Assembly (NCBI GenBank): GCA_963667515.2
Contig: CAXXXY010000007.1
Coordinates: 1 to 64,000, forward strand
Direction of reading: 5' to 3'
Source: VYDC01 sp963667515
Lineage (GTDB): Bacteria; Chloroflexota; Dehalococcoidia; UBA2979
DNA length: 64,000 bases
Below, piece after piece: positions 38,814 through 47,723 of the stretch. Within the stretch, counting starts at the first letter, position 1. Each line of letters starts with the position of its first letter. Under the pieces are notes generated by a model. It saw only the letters and a list, made by a program, of their open reading frames with translations. It did not search any database and was not told where the DNA came from. The translations under genes and the position numbers were made by a program.

Positions 38814-40433
38814 GTGCGGGAGCCCCTACGGCACGATGCCGGCGCCGGTGCCGGGGAGCCTCGGCTGCGCCGCCGCGCGCGGCTTCGGCCGCTCCGCGAG
38901 CGATTGTCGCGCCTCCGCGCGAGGCGGCTGCGCCGGGGGGCGCTCGTGGGGGCGCTGGTGGCGGCGTTCGCGCTGACGGCGGCGGCGCTCGCCGACGGCG
39001 GATCGCTGGCCGCGCAGCCCCTCGACCTCGACGCCGAGAACTCGTGGGTGCGCATCCAGAACGTGGGCACGAAGGCCGCCACCATCGAGCTGCGCTTCTA
39101 CGACGAGGCGGGCAGCGAGGTGGCGATCGACCGCTGCCCGCAGGAGGGCGGCTGCGGCGCGCTCAGCCCCGGCTTCGGGCGCTCCTTCTTCCAGCAGGGC
39201 TTCGACGACCTTCCGCTCGGCTACCGCGGCTCCGCCTACGTGACCGCGGATCAACCGTTCGTCTCGCTGCTTGCGCGCGACGCCTTCAAGGACGGGCTGT
39301 TCCAGATCTCGGGCGACGCGCTGCGGCTGGGCCGGGGCAGCCCCGCGCTCTACGCGCCGATCGTGCAGAACACCGACGAGTACGTCTCGCGGCTGTCGAT
39401 CGAGAACCCGAGCGACGAGCACGACGCCTGCATCGAGGTGCGCTACTACCCGCAGGGGAGCACCGCGCCCGTGGCCGTCGACCCGCCCGGCCCCACGGCG
39501 GGCTGCCCGCTGGGCGGGCACCGCGTGCCGCCGCGCGGCTCGCTGGTGCGCGACGAGCACAGCCTGCCCGTGCCGCGGGGCTTCGACGGCGCCGCGGTGG
39601 TGCGCGCGCTGCGCACGGCCGCCGGCATCGCGCCCGGCCAGCAGGAGCCCGCGATGGTCGTCGACACGCGCGAGCGCAACGGCCCCGGCCTCGCCACCTA
39701 CCGCGCGATCGACGAGGACGAGCTCTCGCGGCAGGTGGTGCTGCCGCTGGTCGATCGCAACGCCAGCGAGGGCCAGAGCACGTGGAGCACGCGCTTCCGC
39801 ATCCTGGCGGGCACGCCCGCCGTCCCCACCGAGGTCACGCTGCTCTTCGAGGGCGTCGACGCGGCCGGGGACCGCTTCGAGGTGGAGCAGACGCTGGGCG
39901 TGCAGGCCGCGCTCACCTGCGACCTGCGCTTCGCGGGCGCGGGCGGCTGCCTCCCGCCAGGCGTGACGCTGCCCGCCGTCTTCCGCGGCACCGTGCGCAT
40001 CCAGGCGGTGGAGCCGATCGCGGTGGTGGCGCAGCGGCTCTCGGAGGGCGGGCCGCTGGCCGACTACCGCGGCTTCACGGTGGAGGAGGCCTCGCGACAG
40101 GTGGTGCTGCCCGTGCTCAACAAGAACTTCGGCCCGTTCGGCGACAGCACGGGCTGGAACTCGTGGTTCCGCGTGCTCACGTTCGACGGCTCCGCGGCCA
40201 CGGTGCGCGTCTTCTACTACTCGAAGCAGTTCCCCGGGGGGCTGATCTCGGCGGCGCTGCGCGTCGACCGCGAGCGCACCTTCCGCCAGTGGGAGGACAC
40301 GCGGCTCCCCGACGGCTGGGTCGGGAGCGGCCTGGTGGTCGCCGACCGGCCCGTGGTGGTGGTGGCGAACCTGGAGAGCGACGTCTTCGACGGCGATCCG
40401 GTGATGCTCTACAGCGGTGTGAGCCTCGAGTAG
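38814..40433 (+). CDS. secreted or membrane-anchored beta-rich protein, function unknown
   Basis: 539 residues from GTG 38814. A basic N-terminus is followed by one hydrophobic segment (ALVGALVAAFALTAAALADG), a signal peptide or anchor. The mature part has three similar blocks, each with a polar beta start and a 'lives outside the cell' look: SWVRIQNVGTKAATIELRFYD, SRLSIENPSDEHDACIEVRYY, and SWFRVLTFDGSAATVRVFYY, suggesting repeated immunoglobulin-like domains. I do not recognise a named family. It overlaps the rnhA start by one base and may be cotranscribed. Confidence 0.65.
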   Translation: MREPLRHDAGAGAGEPRLRRRARLRPLRERLSRLRARRLRRGALVGALVAAFALTAAALADGGSLAAQPLDLDAENSWVRIQNVGTKAATIELRFYDEAGSEVAIDRCPQEGGCGALSPGFGRSFFQQGFDDLPLGYRGSAYVTADQPFVSLLARDAFKDGLFQISGDALRLGRGSPALYAPIVQNTDEYVSRLSIENPSDEHDACIEVRYYPQGSTAPVAVDPPGPTAGCPLGGHRVPPRGSLVRDEHSLPVPRGFDGAAVVRALRTAAGIAPGQQEPAMVVDTRERNGPGLATYRAIDEDELSRQVVLPLVDRNASEGQSTWSTRFRILAGTPAVPTEVTLLFEGVDAAGDRFEVEQTLGVQAALTCDLRFAGAGGCLPPGVTLPAVFRGTVRIQAVEPIAVVAQRLSEGGPLADYRGFTVEEASRQVVLPVLNKNFGPFGDSTGWNSWFRVLTFDGSAATVRVFYYSKQFPGGLISAALRVDRERTFRQWEDTRLPDGWVGSGLVVADRPVVVVANLESDVFDGDPVMLYSGVSLE

Positions 40434-40966
40434 TGGGTCGCGCGCGCGGCTCCCGCGGCTCGTCGCGCGGCGGCACCACGCCCGGCGGCTCGCTGACCCG
40501 CGCGCAGGTGCTGGAGCGTTACCACGACGGGCCGCAGAGCGGCGTCTTCACCGACGGCTCGTGCTCCGGCAACCCGGGGCCCGGCGGGTGGGGCGCGGTG
40601 CAGGTGCGGGACGGGGAGATCCTCGCCGAGCGCCACGGCGCCGATCCCAGCACCACCAACAACCGCATGGAGCTGATGGCCCTCATCGAGGGGCTGTCGT
40701 TGCTCGGTCCGGACGAGCCGGCCGACCTGTACACCGACAGCCGCCTGATCGTGGACACGGTGACGAAGTGGGCGGCGGGCTGGGAGCGGCGCGGCTGGCG
40801 GCGCAAGGACGGCCCCGTCAAGAACCTCGAGCTGGTGCAACGCGCCTACCGGCTGGCGCGGGAGCACCCGCGCGTGCGCATCCAGTGGATCCGCGCGCAC
40901 GACGGCTCGCTGTGGAACGAGTACGCGGACGCGCTCGCCACGGTCTACCCGCGCGCCGAGGCGTAG
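40433..40966 (+). CDS. rnhA: ribonuclease HI
   Basis: 177 residues from GTG 40433, which shares its G with the TAG of the preceding gene. After a ~35-residue basic tail the RNase H fold shows the full active site: FTDGSCSGNPGPGGWGAV (Asp), NNRMELMALIEGL (Glu), LYTDSRLIVDTVTKW (Asp) and AHDGSLWNEYADALA (His and Asp). It removes RNA from RNA-DNA hybrids. The start shared with a secreted-protein gene is an odd context but is probably just dense packing. Confidence 0.92.
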   Translation: MGRARGSRGSSRGGTTPGGSLTRAQVLERYHDGPQSGVFTDGSCSGNPGPGGWGAVQVRDGEILAERHGADPSTTNNRMELMALIEGLSLLGPDEPADLYTDSRLIVDTVTKWAAGWERRGWRRKDGPVKNLELVQRAYRLAREHPRVRIQWIRAHDGSLWNEYADALATVYPRAEA

Positions 40967-41045
40967 CGCGCGAGCGTTCCGCTCGACCCGGGGGGCTGCC
41001 GCTCCTCACCTCGACGGTCTAACCCGCGCGCCGAGGCGTAGCGCG
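40940..41045 (+). repeat. duplicated 3' end of rnhA
   Basis: About 31 bp at 40940-40970 (last rnhA codons and stop, ACGGTCTACCCGCGCG...) recur at 41014-41045 with one added base. A short duplication in the gene gap. Confidence 0.8.
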
Positions 41046-41150
41046 GCCCCGTCGAGTCGTCGCCCTCGCTCGACCGTCGCGACGCCGCATGTAAGCTGCG
41101 CCCGCACGGGCGGAGACGGCGCCAGCGACGCGGAGCGAGGGGGGCGCGGC

Positions 41151-42479
41151 ATGACGCAGGTGGCGGACCCGGCGCGGCTCTCGGCGGCGGAGGCGGCACG
41201 CGCTATCGCGGCGGGCGAGCTCAGCTCCGAGGCGCTGGTGAGCGCGTGCCTGGAGCGCATCCACGCGCGCGACGCCGAGGTGGAGGCGTGGGAGCACCTC
41301 GACGAGGGCGTCGCGCTCGCCATGGCGCGGGCGCGCGACGCGCAGGACGGCCCGCGCGGGGCGCTGCACGGCGTCCCCGTCGGCATCAAAGACATCATCG
41401 ACACGGAGGAGCTGCCCTCCGAGCGCGGCTCCTCCATCTACCGCGGCCGGCGCCCCGGTCGCGACGCGACGGCGACGGCGGTGCTGCGCGCGGCGGGCGC
41501 GGTGATCCTTGGCAAGACGGTGACCACGGAGTTCGCCTGCGGCAGCGCGGGGAAGACCCGCAACCCGCACGACCCGCAGCGCACGCCGGGCGGCTCCTCC
41601 TCCGGCTCGGGGGCGGGCGTCGCCGACTACCAGGTGCCGCTGGCCCTGGGCACGCAGACGGCGGGCTCCGTGATCCGCCCCGCCGCCTACAACGGCATCC
41701 CCGGGCTGAAGCCGAGCTTCGGCACGGTGCCGCGCGACGGCGTGAGCTTCGTCGGCGACTCGCTCGACACGATCGGCTGGTACGGCCGCTCGATCGAGGA
41801 CCTCGCGCTGGTGCTCGGCGTCTACCGCGGGGAGGCGCTGCCGCCGCTCGACGCGCTGGTCGACGAGGGAGCGGTGCGCGGGCTGCGCATCGGCGTCTGC
41901 CGCACTCCCGACTGGCGCGAGGCGGGCCCCGGCGTCGCCGAGGCGCTCGACGACGCGGCCGAGGCGCTGCGCGGCGCCGGCGCCACCGTGGAGGCGATGG
42001 AGCTGCCGCCCGCGTTCGACGGGCTCGGCGAGGCGCAGAACGCGATCATGTGCCGCGAGATGACGTTCTGGCTCGGCCACGAGTGGCGCGAGCACCGCGA
42101 CCAGCTCTCCGACCACATCACGCAGCGCCTGGAGCTCGGCGAGCGGGTGGGCGCGGCCGAGCTGGGCGAGGCGATCGGGCTCGTGATGCGCTCGCGCGCG
42201 GCGGCCCCCGCGATCTTCCAGCGCTACGACACGCTGATCGCGCCCAGCGCGCCGGGCGAGGCGCCGCCGGCGAGCGAGGGCACGGGCAACCCGATCCTCA
42301 ACCGGCTGTGGACGGTGCTGCACCTGCCGTGCGTCGCCGTGCCCGTGCGCCGAGGCCCCGGCGGCCTCCCCGTGGGCGTGCAGCTCGTGGGCGCCTTCGG
42401 GAGCGACGCTCGCCTGCTGGCGATCGCGCAGCACGGCTGGCGCGCCCTCGGCTCGCCGGCCGGCGTGGACCTCGGCTAG
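41151..42479 (+). CDS. amidase (amidase-signature family)
   Basis: 442 residues of the amidase-signature superfamily. The Ser-cisSer-Lys triad is visible: Lys in GVPVGIKDIIDT, Ser in TPGGSSSGSGAGVAD and the nucleophile region in GTQTAGSVIRPAAYNGI. GLKPSFGTVPRDG follows as usual. It hydrolyses a carboxamide; substrate unknown and probably cytoplasmic. ATG 41151 follows GAGGGGGGCGCGGC. It stands alone on the plus strand, facing the minus-strand operon at 42641-47511. Confidence 0.9.
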   Translation: MTQVADPARLSAAEAARAIAAGELSSEALVSACLERIHARDAEVEAWEHLDEGVALAMARARDAQDGPRGALHGVPVGIKDIIDTEELPSERGSSIYRGRRPGRDATATAVLRAAGAVILGKTVTTEFACGSAGKTRNPHDPQRTPGGSSSGSGAGVADYQVPLALGTQTAGSVIRPAAYNGIPGLKPSFGTVPRDGVSFVGDSLDTIGWYGRSIEDLALVLGVYRGEALPPLDALVDEGAVRGLRIGVCRTPDWREAGPGVAEALDDAAEALRGAGATVEAMELPPAFDGLGEAQNAIMCREMTFWLGHEWREHRDQLSDHITQRLELGERVGAAELGEAIGLVMRSRAAAPAIFQRYDTLIAPSAPGEAPPASEGTGNPILNRLWTVLHLPCVAVPVRRGPGGLPVGVQLVGAFGSDARLLAIAQHGWRALGSPAGVDLG

Positions 42480-42480
42480 C

Positions 42481-42640
42481 GGCGGGCGGCTCGGCGGCGG
42501 GCGCATCGGCGGCGGGCGCATCGGCGTCAGGCGCATCGGCGGCGGGCGGCTCGGCGGCACGGCGCGTCAGCGCTCGCGGCGGGCGTCCCCCGGCCCCGGC
42601 GCGTCACCGCTCGGGGCGCGAATCCCCCAGCCCCGGCGCG
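42481..42640 (+). repeat. GC-rich tandem repeats between convergent genes
   Basis: A 15-bp unit (GGCGGGCGCATCGGC and variants) repeats about five times at 42481-42565. Then a ~36-bp unit containing CGGCGCGTCAGCGCTCG repeats about two and a half times; it duplicates the 3' end of the minus-strand gene that stops at 42641. Probably slippage products; no CRISPR-like spacers. Confidence 0.7.
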
Positions 42641-43255
42641 TCAGCGCTCGGGGCGGCCATCCACGTAGGCGCCGAGGAAGTCGCGCGAGAGCGTGACCAG
42701 CTCGCCGACCGCGTCGGCCAGCGCCACCACGGCCTCCTCGGTCAGCGGCAGCCGCTCCTCGGCGGGCTCGCCGTCGCGGGTGCGACCGACGAAGCGCAGC
42801 CAGCCGTGCTCGCCCGGCTCGCCGGCCTCCCGCTCGAGGCGGGGCGGCTCTACCTCGTGCGCGCGCACGAGCGCCGTGTAGCGACCCAGCCCGTCGGCGG
42901 AGGCGGCCAGCGCCTCGGCGCTCTCGGCCGCGCTCTCGTCGAGGCGGAGCGCGGCGAGGATCGCGGGCGCGCTCATGCCGCGCAGCTCCTCGGCGAGCGC
43001 CGCCCACTCGGCGGCGCCCGGGAGCGGCGCCTCCAGCGCGAGCACCACCGGCCGGCCGCGGTCGGCGAGCGCGCCGTAGACGGCGGTGAAGCGCCGCGCC
43101 GCCTCGGCGAGCCGCCCCGCGATCGCCGCCGCCATCAGCGCGCGGTTGCCCGCGTCCGCGAGAAAGATCGAGCCGAGGATCGTGTCAGCGGCGACCTGCG
43201 GCACGCGCAGCGTGTCGTCGAGGTAGTGGATCAGCCGGTCGCGCTCGCTCGTCAT
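42641..43255 (-). CDS. hypothetical protein
   Basis: 204 residues from ATG 43255 (MTSERDRLIHYLDDTLRVPQ). Mostly helical, alanine-rich, acidic; no signal peptide, membrane segment or motif that I recognise. It is the last gene of a minus-strand run after the S9 peptidase, separated from it by about 112 bp. Real coding is supported by consistent third-position GC bias and lack of competing frames with family matches. Confidence 0.55.
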   Translation of the reverse strand: MTSERDRLIHYLDDTLRVPQVAADTILGSIFLADAGNRALMAAAIAGRLAEAARRFTAVYGALADRGRPVVLALEAPLPGAAEWAALAEELRGMSAPAILAALRLDESAAESAEALAASADGLGRYTALVRAHEVEPPRLEREAGEPGEHGWLRFVGRTRDGEPAEERLPLTEEAVVALADAVGELVTLSRDFLGAYVDGRPER

Positions 43256-43367
43256 ACCGCCCGCCACGCCCCTCGCCACGGCCGCGCCACGCCGTCTCGC
43301 CCGCGCACCGCCGGCGGCGCGCGCCCAGCGTAGCGGGCAGGGCGAGCAGCCGCGCCTCGCCCGCGCG

Positions 43368-45326
43368 CTAGAGGTAGCGCCGCAGCCACTCGATGGTGCG
43401 CTGCACGTAGGCGCGGCGCAGCGCGGGCGGGCCGGTGCGCAGGAAGAGGTGCGAGCAGCCGGGGAAGCGCACGAGCTCCGTAGGCACGCGCCGTCGCCGC
43501 AGCGCCGCGAAGAGCTCCTCCGACTGCGAGATCGGCGCGCGGACGTCCTCCTCGCCGTGCAGCAGCAACGTGGGAGCGGTGACGCGATCGGCGTGGGTCA
43601 GCGGCGAGCGCTCGGCCAGCCACTCGTGCCGCTCGGCGGGACGGCCGCCCCACTGCAGCTCGCCGAAGCTGACCGGGATGTCGGTCTGCCCGTAGATCGA
43701 GAGCAGGTTCGTCACGCCGCCGCCCACGACCGCCGCGCCGAAGCGCTCGTCGTGGGCGGTCAGCCACGCCGCCATGTAGCCGCCGTAGGAGTAGCCGTGC
43801 ACGCCGAGCCTCGACGCGTCGATCTCGGGGCGGCGGCCGGCGGCGTCGACCGCGGCGAGCAGGTCCGCCGCGTCCTCGCCGCCCCAGTCGCCGAGCACGC
43901 GGCGCAGGAAGTCGAGGCCGTAGCTCGTCGAGCCGCGCGGGTTCACCGCGAGCACCGCGAAGCCGGCGCCGACCAGCGCCTGCTGCATCGGCGCGAAGCG
44001 CTCGCCCCAGTGCGCCATCGGCCCGCCGTGGACGTCGAGCACGAGCGGGTGGCCGACGCGCGGCCGGCGCGCGCCCGCGGGAGGCAGGGTGAGCCAGCCC
44101 TCGATGGCGAGCCCGCCGCGGCGCAGCCGCAGCCGGCGCGGCGTCGAGGGCGGGTGCGTCGCGAGGTAGCGCGTCGCCGCCGCGCTGAGGCGCCGGGGGC
44201 CGCGGGGGCCGCCCGCGAGGTCGAGCGCGACCACCTCGGTGGGGCGCGCGCCGCTGCCCGCGAGCGCGGCCGCGCGGCGCCCGTCGGCGGCGACGGAGAG
44301 CGCGCCCAGCGAGCCGCGCCCGCCCGCGAGCAGCCGCGCCTCGCCGCCCGCCGCCGGCACGGCGTAGAGCGCCGAGGCGCCGCGCCGGTCGGCGGCGAAC
44401 GCCAGCTCGGCGCCGCGACCCACGCCCCGCCGCCCCGGCAGCCACACGAGCGGCGGCGCCTCCTGCAGCGGGAAGAAGCCGTGCGCCGGCAGCAGCGCGT
44501 CGTCCGTCAGGGTGCGCACGCGCCCGCTCGCCACCTCCACCACGCGCACGCGGCTCTGCCAGCGCGTCTCCTCGTCGAGGTCGACGAAGGCGATGCGCCG
44601 CCCGTCGGGCGACCACGCGAGCCCCGTCACGCCCCAGGCCGCGCGCACCAGCCGGCGGACGCGGCCGCCCGCGGCGGGGAGCACGCACAGCTCGCGGCCC
44701 CACGGCTCGCGCAGCTCGCGGCGCGCCGAGCGGTCCGAGGCGACGGCGATCCAGCGCCCGTCGGGCGAGACGGCGGGCGCGTCGTGATCGAAGTCGCCGC
44801 GCGTGAGCCGGCGCACCGCGCCGCTCGCGAGCTCGATGCGCACGAGCTGGCGCCGCGTCGCGCCACGCCAGCCCAGCGTGTCGCCGCGGTAGTAGAGCTG
44901 CCGCGCCACGCGCACGCCGTCCGGCTCGGCCGGCTCCGGATCGACGTCCGTGACGGCGACGAGGAAGCGGCCGTCGGGCGACCAGGCGAGCGAGCGGCCG
45001 CCGCGCTCCAGCTCGGCGAGCGCGCGCGCCTCGCCGCCCGCCGCGGGCAGCAGCCACGGCTGCGCGCGGCGCTCGCCGTCGCGGCGCAGGAAGGCGAGCG
45101 CGGCGCCGTCGGGCGACCACGCGGGCGCGCCGTCGCCGGGCCCGCCCGTGAGCCGGCGCGCCTCACCGCCCGCGAACGGCAGCTCCTCAATCCACGAGCG
45201 CTGCTCGAGGCTCGGCGCGTCGAGCTCGGAGCGGACGTAGGCGACGCGCGAGCCGTCTGGCGCGACGCTCGGCGCGCCCACCGTCGGCATCGCGATCACG
45301 GAATCGGCGTCGAAGCGCCTCGGCAT
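43368..45326 (-). CDS. S9-family serine peptidase (acylaminoacyl-peptidase/DPP-like)
   Basis: 652 residues. The N-terminal beta-propeller is made of PD40/TolB-like repeats with recurrent WSPDG or SPDG turns (e.g. APAWSPDGAALAFL, LAWSPDGRFLVAV, AVSPDGRWIAVASD). The C-terminal alpha/beta hydrolase has the catalytic Ser in GVHGYSYGGYMAAWL, Asp in LLLHGEEDVRAPISQ and His in FPGCSHLFL. It cleaves short peptides. It is 18 bp downstream of an MFS transporter gene, so peptide or amide uptake and hydrolysis may be linked. Confidence 0.9.
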   Translation of the reverse strand: MPRRFDADSVIAMPTVGAPSVAPDGSRVAYVRSELDAPSLEQRSWIEELPFAGGEARRLTGGPGDGAPAWSPDGAALAFLRRDGERRAQPWLLPAAGGEARALAELERGGRSLAWSPDGRFLVAVTDVDPEPAEPDGVRVARQLYYRGDTLGWRGATRRQLVRIELASGAVRRLTRGDFDHDAPAVSPDGRWIAVASDRSARRELREPWGRELCVLPAAGGRVRRLVRAAWGVTGLAWSPDGRRIAFVDLDEETRWQSRVRVVEVASGRVRTLTDDALLPAHGFFPLQEAPPLVWLPGRRGVGRGAELAFAADRRGASALYAVPAAGGEARLLAGGRGSLGALSVAADGRRAAALAGSGARPTEVVALDLAGGPRGPRRLSAAATRYLATHPPSTPRRLRLRRGGLAIEGWLTLPPAGARRPRVGHPLVLDVHGGPMAHWGERFAPMQQALVGAGFAVLAVNPRGSTSYGLDFLRRVLGDWGGEDAADLLAAVDAAGRRPEIDASRLGVHGYSYGGYMAAWLTAHDERFGAAVVGGGVTNLLSIYGQTDIPVSFGELQWGGRPAERHEWLAERSPLTHADRVTAPTLLLHGEEDVRAPISQSEELFAALRRRRVPTELVRFPGCSHLFLRTGPPALRRAYVQRTIEWLRRYL

Positions 45327-45344
45327 GCCGCCCCCCCTCGATCG

Positions 45345-46535
45345 CTACGCCGCGGGCCGCGCGCGATGCGGCGCGACCGCGGTCAAGCCGCCGGCGCGGC
45401 CCGCGTGCAGCGCGACGACGGCGACCGCCACCAGCACCGCCGAGCTCCAGAACACTGCGGGCACGCCGGCGACGGTCGCGACAACGCCGAAGCCCACCCC
45501 CGCCACGACCCCGGCGACGTCCCACGCGAGCTGCAGCACGGCCGTCGCGCCGCCCTGCTGCTCGTAGGGCACGCGATCGAGCGCCAGCGCGAAGAGCCCG
45601 GTCTGCGTCGAGCCCAGCCCCGCGCCCGAGAAGAGGCCGGCTACGAGCACCAGCTCGAAGCTCTGAGCCGAGGCGAGCAGCAGCATCGCGACGGTCATCG
45701 ACACCAGCCCGAACGTCACCACCGGCACGCGGCCGGCGCGGTCCGAGACGCGCCCGCCCAGGGGCCGCGCTACCAGCGAGGCGGCGCCGTGCATGGTGAA
45801 GAAGAATGCCACCTCGCCGAGCCCGCGCTCCTTGCCCAGCAGCGGCAGGAAGATCAACACCGCCGTGAAGGCGAGCGTGGTCGCGAAGAAGATCGCCGAG
45901 GGGAAGAGCGCGCGCCGCGGCAGCAGCGGGCCGCTCCGCCCCGCGCGCACCGCCTCGCCCGTCGGCGGCTCGTCGACGGTGTGGATGGAGAGCAACGCCG
46001 CCGCCGCGGTCGCGCCCGCGATCACGAACACGGCGCCGAACCCCCACTGCGACGCGAACCAGGCGCCCGCGATCGGCCCGATCATCTGCGCGGTGCCGGC
46101 GGCCATCCCGAAGAAGCCCATGCCCTCGCCTCGACGCGGCGGCGGGACGATCGCGGCGATCAGCGCCGCCGCCGAGGTGGGCACCATCGAGACGCCGATG
46201 CCCTGCACGACGCGCAGCGCCAGCAGCGCGTATATCTCCTCGGAGACGGCCATCGGCGCCAGCGAGAGCGCCATGATCACGAGCCCGATGCGGATCAGCC
46301 GCTTGCGGCCGCCTCGATCGCTCCAGCGCCCCACGTAGGGCCGCAGCCCCAGCGGCACGATCGTGAACGCGCCCGTGACGAGCCCGACCTCCCACGCCTC
46401 GCCGCCGATCGCGTCCACGTACTCGGGCAGCGGCGTCGTGAGGTAGAAGACGCTGGCGAAGAAGGAGAAGGTGGTGAGCAGCGTCAGCAGGTAGTCGCGG
46501 CCCCAGAGCCGCTCGCTCGTCGGCGGGCCGCTCAC
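45345..46535 (-). CDS. MFS transporter
   Basis: 396 residues with about 12 hydrophobic segments and the MFS loop motif GRWSDRGGRKRLIRIGL between helices 2 and 3; GRVSDRAGRVPVV marks the equivalent loop in the second half. A major-facilitator drug/metabolite efflux or uptake protein of the inner membrane; substrate unknown. It lies 7 bp after the acetamidase gene and 18 bp before the S9 peptidase gene, so the three are very likely one operon. Confidence 0.9.
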   Translation of the reverse strand: MSGPPTSERLWGRDYLLTLLTTFSFFASVFYLTTPLPEYVDAIGGEAWEVGLVTGAFTIVPLGLRPYVGRWSDRGGRKRLIRIGLVIMALSLAPMAVSEEIYALLALRVVQGIGVSMVPTSAAALIAAIVPPPRRGEGMGFFGMAAGTAQMIGPIAGAWFASQWGFGAVFVIAGATAAAALLSIHTVDEPPTGEAVRAGRSGPLLPRRALFPSAIFFATTLAFTAVLIFLPLLGKERGLGEVAFFFTMHGAASLVARPLGGRVSDRAGRVPVVTFGLVSMTVAMLLLASAQSFELVLVAGLFSGAGLGSTQTGLFALALDRVPYEQQGGATAVLQLAWDVAGVVAGVGFGVVATVAGVPAVFWSSAVLVAVAVVALHAGRAGGLTAVAPHRARPAA

Positions 46536-46542
46536 CGGCCGC

Positions 46543-47511
46543 TCACCGGCCGGGCGCCGGCCCGCGGTCCTCGGAGCGATCGAGCGCGCCCGCGGGCAGC
46601 AGCGCGTGCACGCCTCGCACGCCCGCGTTCACGATCTGCGTCACGCGCAGGTGGACGACGACCGAGGCCAGCGCCAGCGCCAGCGAGCGCGACATCCCCT
46701 CGCGCTCCGCGATCAGCCCGACCATTGCGTCGAGCGCGATGTGCGCCGCCTCGTCGAGGTCCTCGTGCACGCCGAGCGTGAGCGTGCCCGCGGGCGTCTC
46801 CGCGCGCGGCGTCTCGATCGTGAGCCGCTCGTGCAGCCGCACCACCAGCTCCACGCGCTCCATCGCGCACTCGATCGCCGTGCCCGAGACCTCGCCGTCG
46901 CCCTGCGCCGCGTGCCCGTCGCCGACGGAGAGCAGCGCGCCGCGGACGGCGACGGGGAGCAGCAGGCGGCTGCCCGCGACCAGCTCGCGGCAGTCGAGGT
47001 TGCCGCCCTCGCGGCGCGGCGGCCACGTCGGGTGCAGCCCCGCCTCCGCGGGCGCGAGCCCGATCACGCCGAGGAACGGGCGCAGCTCCACGGCGTGGCC
47101 GAACTGGTCGCGCGCGACGCCCGCCTCGCGGTCGAGCTCCCACAGCAGCCGCGCCGGCTGCCCCGCGACGCCGAGCCGCTCCGTCAGCGGCGTGGCGCGC
47201 AGCCCGGCGCGCGTCCAGCCCCACGGCCCCGTGCGCAGCGCGCGCAGCTCCACCTCCAGCGTCATCCCGGGCTCGGCGCCGCGCACGGCGATCGGGCCGA
47301 TCAGCGCGTGGCCGTCGTCGATGCCCTCGCGTCGCGGCTCGTAGGCGCGGTGCGGCGACCCGTCCTCGGTGGGCGGCTCCAGGCTCCACAGCGCGTCGAG
47401 GGTGGAGAGCGTGATTGTGTCGCCGGTGTCGACGGTCAGCGCGGGCGGCAGCTCCCGCGAGAAGCGGCCGTGGAGCGTCGTGGGTCCGGGCTCGATCTCG
47501 TGCCGCGCCAC
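46543..47511 (-). CDS. acetamidase/formamidase family protein
   Basis: 322 residues of the FmdA/AmdA family of metal-dependent amidases. Diagnostic blocks are IGPIAVRGAEPGMTLEVEL, LGVIGLAPAEAG, GGNLDCRELVAGSRLLLPV, LSVGDGHAAQGDGEVSGTAIE and the C-terminal VVHLRVTQIVNAGVRGVHA. It hydrolyses short-chain amides to ammonia and the acid. First gene of the minus-strand operon with an MFS transporter and a peptidase. TATGCT at 47572-47567 is a possible -10. Confidence 0.9.
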   Translation of the reverse strand: MARHEIEPGPTTLHGRFSRELPPALTVDTGDTITLSTLDALWSLEPPTEDGSPHRAYEPRREGIDDGHALIGPIAVRGAEPGMTLEVELRALRTGPWGWTRAGLRATPLTERLGVAGQPARLLWELDREAGVARDQFGHAVELRPFLGVIGLAPAEAGLHPTWPPRREGGNLDCRELVAGSRLLLPVAVRGALLSVGDGHAAQGDGEVSGTAIECAMERVELVVRLHERLTIETPRAETPAGTLTLGVHEDLDEAAHIALDAMVGLIAEREGMSRSLALALASVVVHLRVTQIVNAGVRGVHALLPAGALDRSEDRGPAPGR

Positions 47512-47566
47512 GCGGCCTCCCCGCCTCGCACGATCGCCGGGCGCCGGTCCCGCCGCCCGCGGCGCA

Positions 47567-47664
47567 GCATAGCGCTGCGCCCAGCGAGCGCGGCTCCCGG
47601 GAAGCGCGGCCCCGCGGGCGCGGTCCGGAGAGCGCGGACGCAGCGCCCCAGGCGCCGCTATCCT
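47567..47664. promoter_or_regulatory. divergent promoter region, tentative -10 elements
   Basis: Between the acetamidase and LLM genes, TATGCT on the minus strand (47572-47567) and TATCCT on the plus strand (47659-47664) share the context GCTATNCTGCG and could be -10 boxes. No good -35 is visible. Confidence 0.3.
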
Positions 47665-47723
47665 GCGGGCCGCGGGGCGGCGCGCGCCCGAGCGCGACCG
47701 AGCGGGACCGAGGGGCGGGCAGC

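Noticed and set aside
42481..42640. CRISPR-like array
   Set aside because: Units are 15 and 36 bp, contiguous and GC-only, with no unique spacers and no cas genes; they are simple tandem repeats.
43449..46781. 1110-codon open frame on the plus strand
   Set aside because: It is antisense to the S9 peptidase, MFS transporter and acetamidase, all of which have clear motifs. Its translation is Arg/Ala/His-rich low complexity, typical of an antisense frame in GC-rich DNA.
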